The notes under the pieces were generated by a model that did not search any database, was not told where the DNA came from, and saw nothing but the letters and a program-made list of their open reading frames with translations. From CAWDMN01 sp963803155 (GTDB lineage: Bacteria; Acidobacteriota; Terriglobia; Versatilivoradales; Versatilivoraceae), in contig CAWDMN010000059.1 in the NCBI GenBank assembly GCA_963803155.1, positions 186,001 through 250,000 on the forward strand: 64,000 bases of DNA. Direction: 5' to 3'. Of the stretch, positions 62,776 through 64,000 are shown in pieces (position 1 is the first letter of the stretch; every line of letters starts with the position of its first letter). The translations under genes were made by a program, and so were the position numbers.

Positions 62776-62958
62776 TTAACTTTCTTCCACCTTTGCCTCG
62801 TCAATCAACATCACGGGGATATCATCTTTGATGGGATAAACCCGATGGCATTTAACACATTTTAGCCCGGTGCCATCCGGTTTTAAATTGACCGTCTCTT
62901 TACATAAGGGGCACACCAAAATCTCGAGCAGTTCAGGGCTGATTGGCATGGCATTCAC
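62776..62958 (-). CDS. Trm112/UPF0434-like zinc-ribbon protein
   Basis: 60 residues. CPLC and CVKCH with LVCP, YPIKDDIPVML and the basic N-terminus fit the UPF0434/Trm112 fold (E. coli YcaR about 60). It binds zinc. In bacteria the partner is not fixed. Confidence 0.85.
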   Translation of the reverse strand: MNAMPISPELLEILVCPLCKETVNLKPDGTGLKCVKCHRVYPIKDDIPVMLIDEAKVEES

Positions 62959-63098
62959 CTCAGGTTCATCGACTTGGTTTTTTCCTTATCTGGAAAAGGG
63001 CGGGATTCCATTAAAAAACTCCCGCCTCTCATAAACTACTGCTCCCGTTCATTCAACCTCAACGCCCTGAAATCCAAAAGATTTAAAAACGAACGGAA

Positions 63099-64000
63099 TT
63101 ATTTCTCAATGATATCTTCCAACTTGAAGTTTAGATCATCGAGCGCTTTTTTATCAACTTTATAAACAGTGGATTGGTCCATCCTTCGAGCATAAACCAA
63201 ATCCTTTTCCATTTTTCCCAGCAGAATTTCAACAGTCTTCTTGTTCTTGTCGGTAATGCGAATCTGTATGGAAGGCTCATTGAAGCCAAATTTGGGATCC
63301 TTCAAGTTGGCATTATCGATAAGCTCTTTCCCCTCCAAATCCTCGACCGGCCAGAAGAGGCGGTATTCGGTCACATATTTGCCCTTGTGGCCTTCCGGAC
63401 GGCTCATCTTCCACTTTCCATCCGTGCCCTTGAAGAAAACAAAATCCTTGTCCTTCGACTTTACTTCAAAGCTGGTCAAATCCGCCCGTTCAAAGCGGAC
63501 CAGTTTTTTGTCCCGCAATTTTTGGGGATCAAAGTTCAATTTCTTGTATAAATCCTCTTTCGTCTTGAAGACACTCTCCCGGGCTTCATCCTTGGCATAA
63601 TAGAATTGATCGATTTTTTTCCCAATCAACAGAGATTTGCGTGTCCGGTTCCCCCCCAGGAAGAGATCCAGCCGAATTTCCGGCTTATCCAGGCCATAAG
63701 AGGCGAGATTCTTGTCGGGATTATCCACAAAATCTTCGACTTTGCCATTCTCCAGCTCGGTCAATATGGAATCCAACTCAGCACGGTCGGCGCGCACTTG
63801 CAGAGGTTCGCGGATTTCCCAATTGTCGCCCGACTTTTCAAAACGGTATGCAGGTTTATCCTTGATGGCAATGGAAAAATCCCGGACATCATCGCGTTTG
63901 AATTCAATGAGGGTTTTATCCCGAAAGTCGAGGATCTTTTTGGTGGCGCTATTTAATAGGGGAGAATTGATCACCAAGACCTTGTTTTGGCCAGGGATCC
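63099..64000 (-). CDS. DUF4340 protein, 5' end outside the window
   Basis: At least 300 residues; the frame is open to the right edge. It has repeated beta motifs AYRFEKSGDNWEI, LFLGGNRTRKSLLIG, GKWKMSRPEG and VEILLGKME, as in DUF4340 proteins that follow gliding/ABC-type transporter genes. Probably periplasmic or membrane-anchored; function unknown. Confidence 0.75.
   Translation of the reverse strand, partial: IPGQNKVLVINSPLLNSATKKILDFRDKTLIEFKRDDVRDFSIAIKDKPAYRFEKSGDNWEIREPLQVRADRAELDSILTELENGKVEDFVDNPDKNLASYGLDKPEIRLDLFLGGNRTRKSLLIGKKIDQFYYAKDEARESVFKTKEDLYKKLNFDPQKLRDKKLVRFERADLTSFEVKSKDKDFVFFKGTDGKWKMSRPEGHKGKYVTEYRLFWPVEDLEGKELIDNANLKDPKFGFNEPSIQIRITDKNKKTVEILLGKMEKDLVYARRMDQSTVYKVDKKALDDLNFKLEDIIEK

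Noticed and set aside
1..64000. CRISPR array
   Set aside because: No regularly spaced 24-40 bp repeats with unique spacers; the only tandem arrays are the 10-bp and coding repeats.

Overview
The window joins two pieces of DNA. Bases 1 to about 32.5 kb are most of a short-tailed (podovirus-type) prophage. Its left end lies outside the window. From 32.6 kb to the right edge is bacterial chromosome. The host is most likely an Acidobacteriota member. This is inferred from a carboxypeptidase-regulatory-domain TonB receptor, a CRTAC1/ASPIC-UnbV protein, a DUF3857-transglutaminase pair, a secreted 'PDFTCIQ' protein, a REC-PilZ protein and many small interspersed repeats. No rRNA or species marker is present.

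Prophage late genes lie on the minus strand, reading right to left from about 25.6 kb. They run small and large terminase, portal, three small proteins, a terminator, scaffold, a DUF5309-type coat protein, a free-standing HNH nuclease, a glycosyltransferase/methyltransferase cassette, P22 gp4-like and gp10-like tail proteins, two glycine-rich fibre or adhesin proteins, four large ejection/virion proteins, a holin candidate, a peptidoglycan-cleaving endolysin candidate, and two more glycosyltransferases at the left edge. No tape measure, tube or sheath gene is seen, which fits a short tail. Early genes run rightward from 27.2 kb: a sigma-region-4-like regulator, a stand-alone RRXRR/PLMP-like mini-protein, a replication initiator, an AAA ATPase, small proteins, a ParB/KorB-type HTH protein and an excisionase candidate. 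These converge on a minus-strand tyrosine integrase that abuts host DNA. Between the two arms (25.6-27.1 kb) are tRNA-Trp, tRNA-Tyr, a four-copy 10-bp array, AT-rich DNA, a consensus sigma70 promoter with a palindromic operator, and a candidate structured RNA of about 190 nt. No CI-like repressor is recognisable.

The most unusual prophage signal is a dispersed DNA motif, TCGTTCGCTTTCCGAACGA and relatives (GTTC-N7-GAAC). It sits at gene boundaries and in control DNA across the whole prophage. Related 9-bp and 10-bp tandem half-site arrays occur as well. The same DNA words are read in different codon frames at different sites, so selection seems to act on DNA. Together with the small ParB/KorB-like protein this could be a phage-specific regulatory or partition system.

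Host DNA carries a PLP-dependent sulfur-amino-acid enzyme just right of the prophage end, NAD malic enzyme, a truncated RicT/PSP1 protein, tRNA-Phe, an outer-membrane protein, CRTAC1, a TonB receptor broken by one frameshift, TonB, two DUF3857 proteins (one catalytically dead), a decayed RAYT transposase between nested REP hairpins, secreted proteins, and the recR-ybaB-dnaX block with SRP RNA upstream. It ends with a methyltransferase, a GAF sensor without a kinase domain, REC-PilZ, a Trm112-like protein and a DUF4340 protein cut by the window edge. A repeat of about 170 bp flanks the 34-41 kb segment in inverted orientation.
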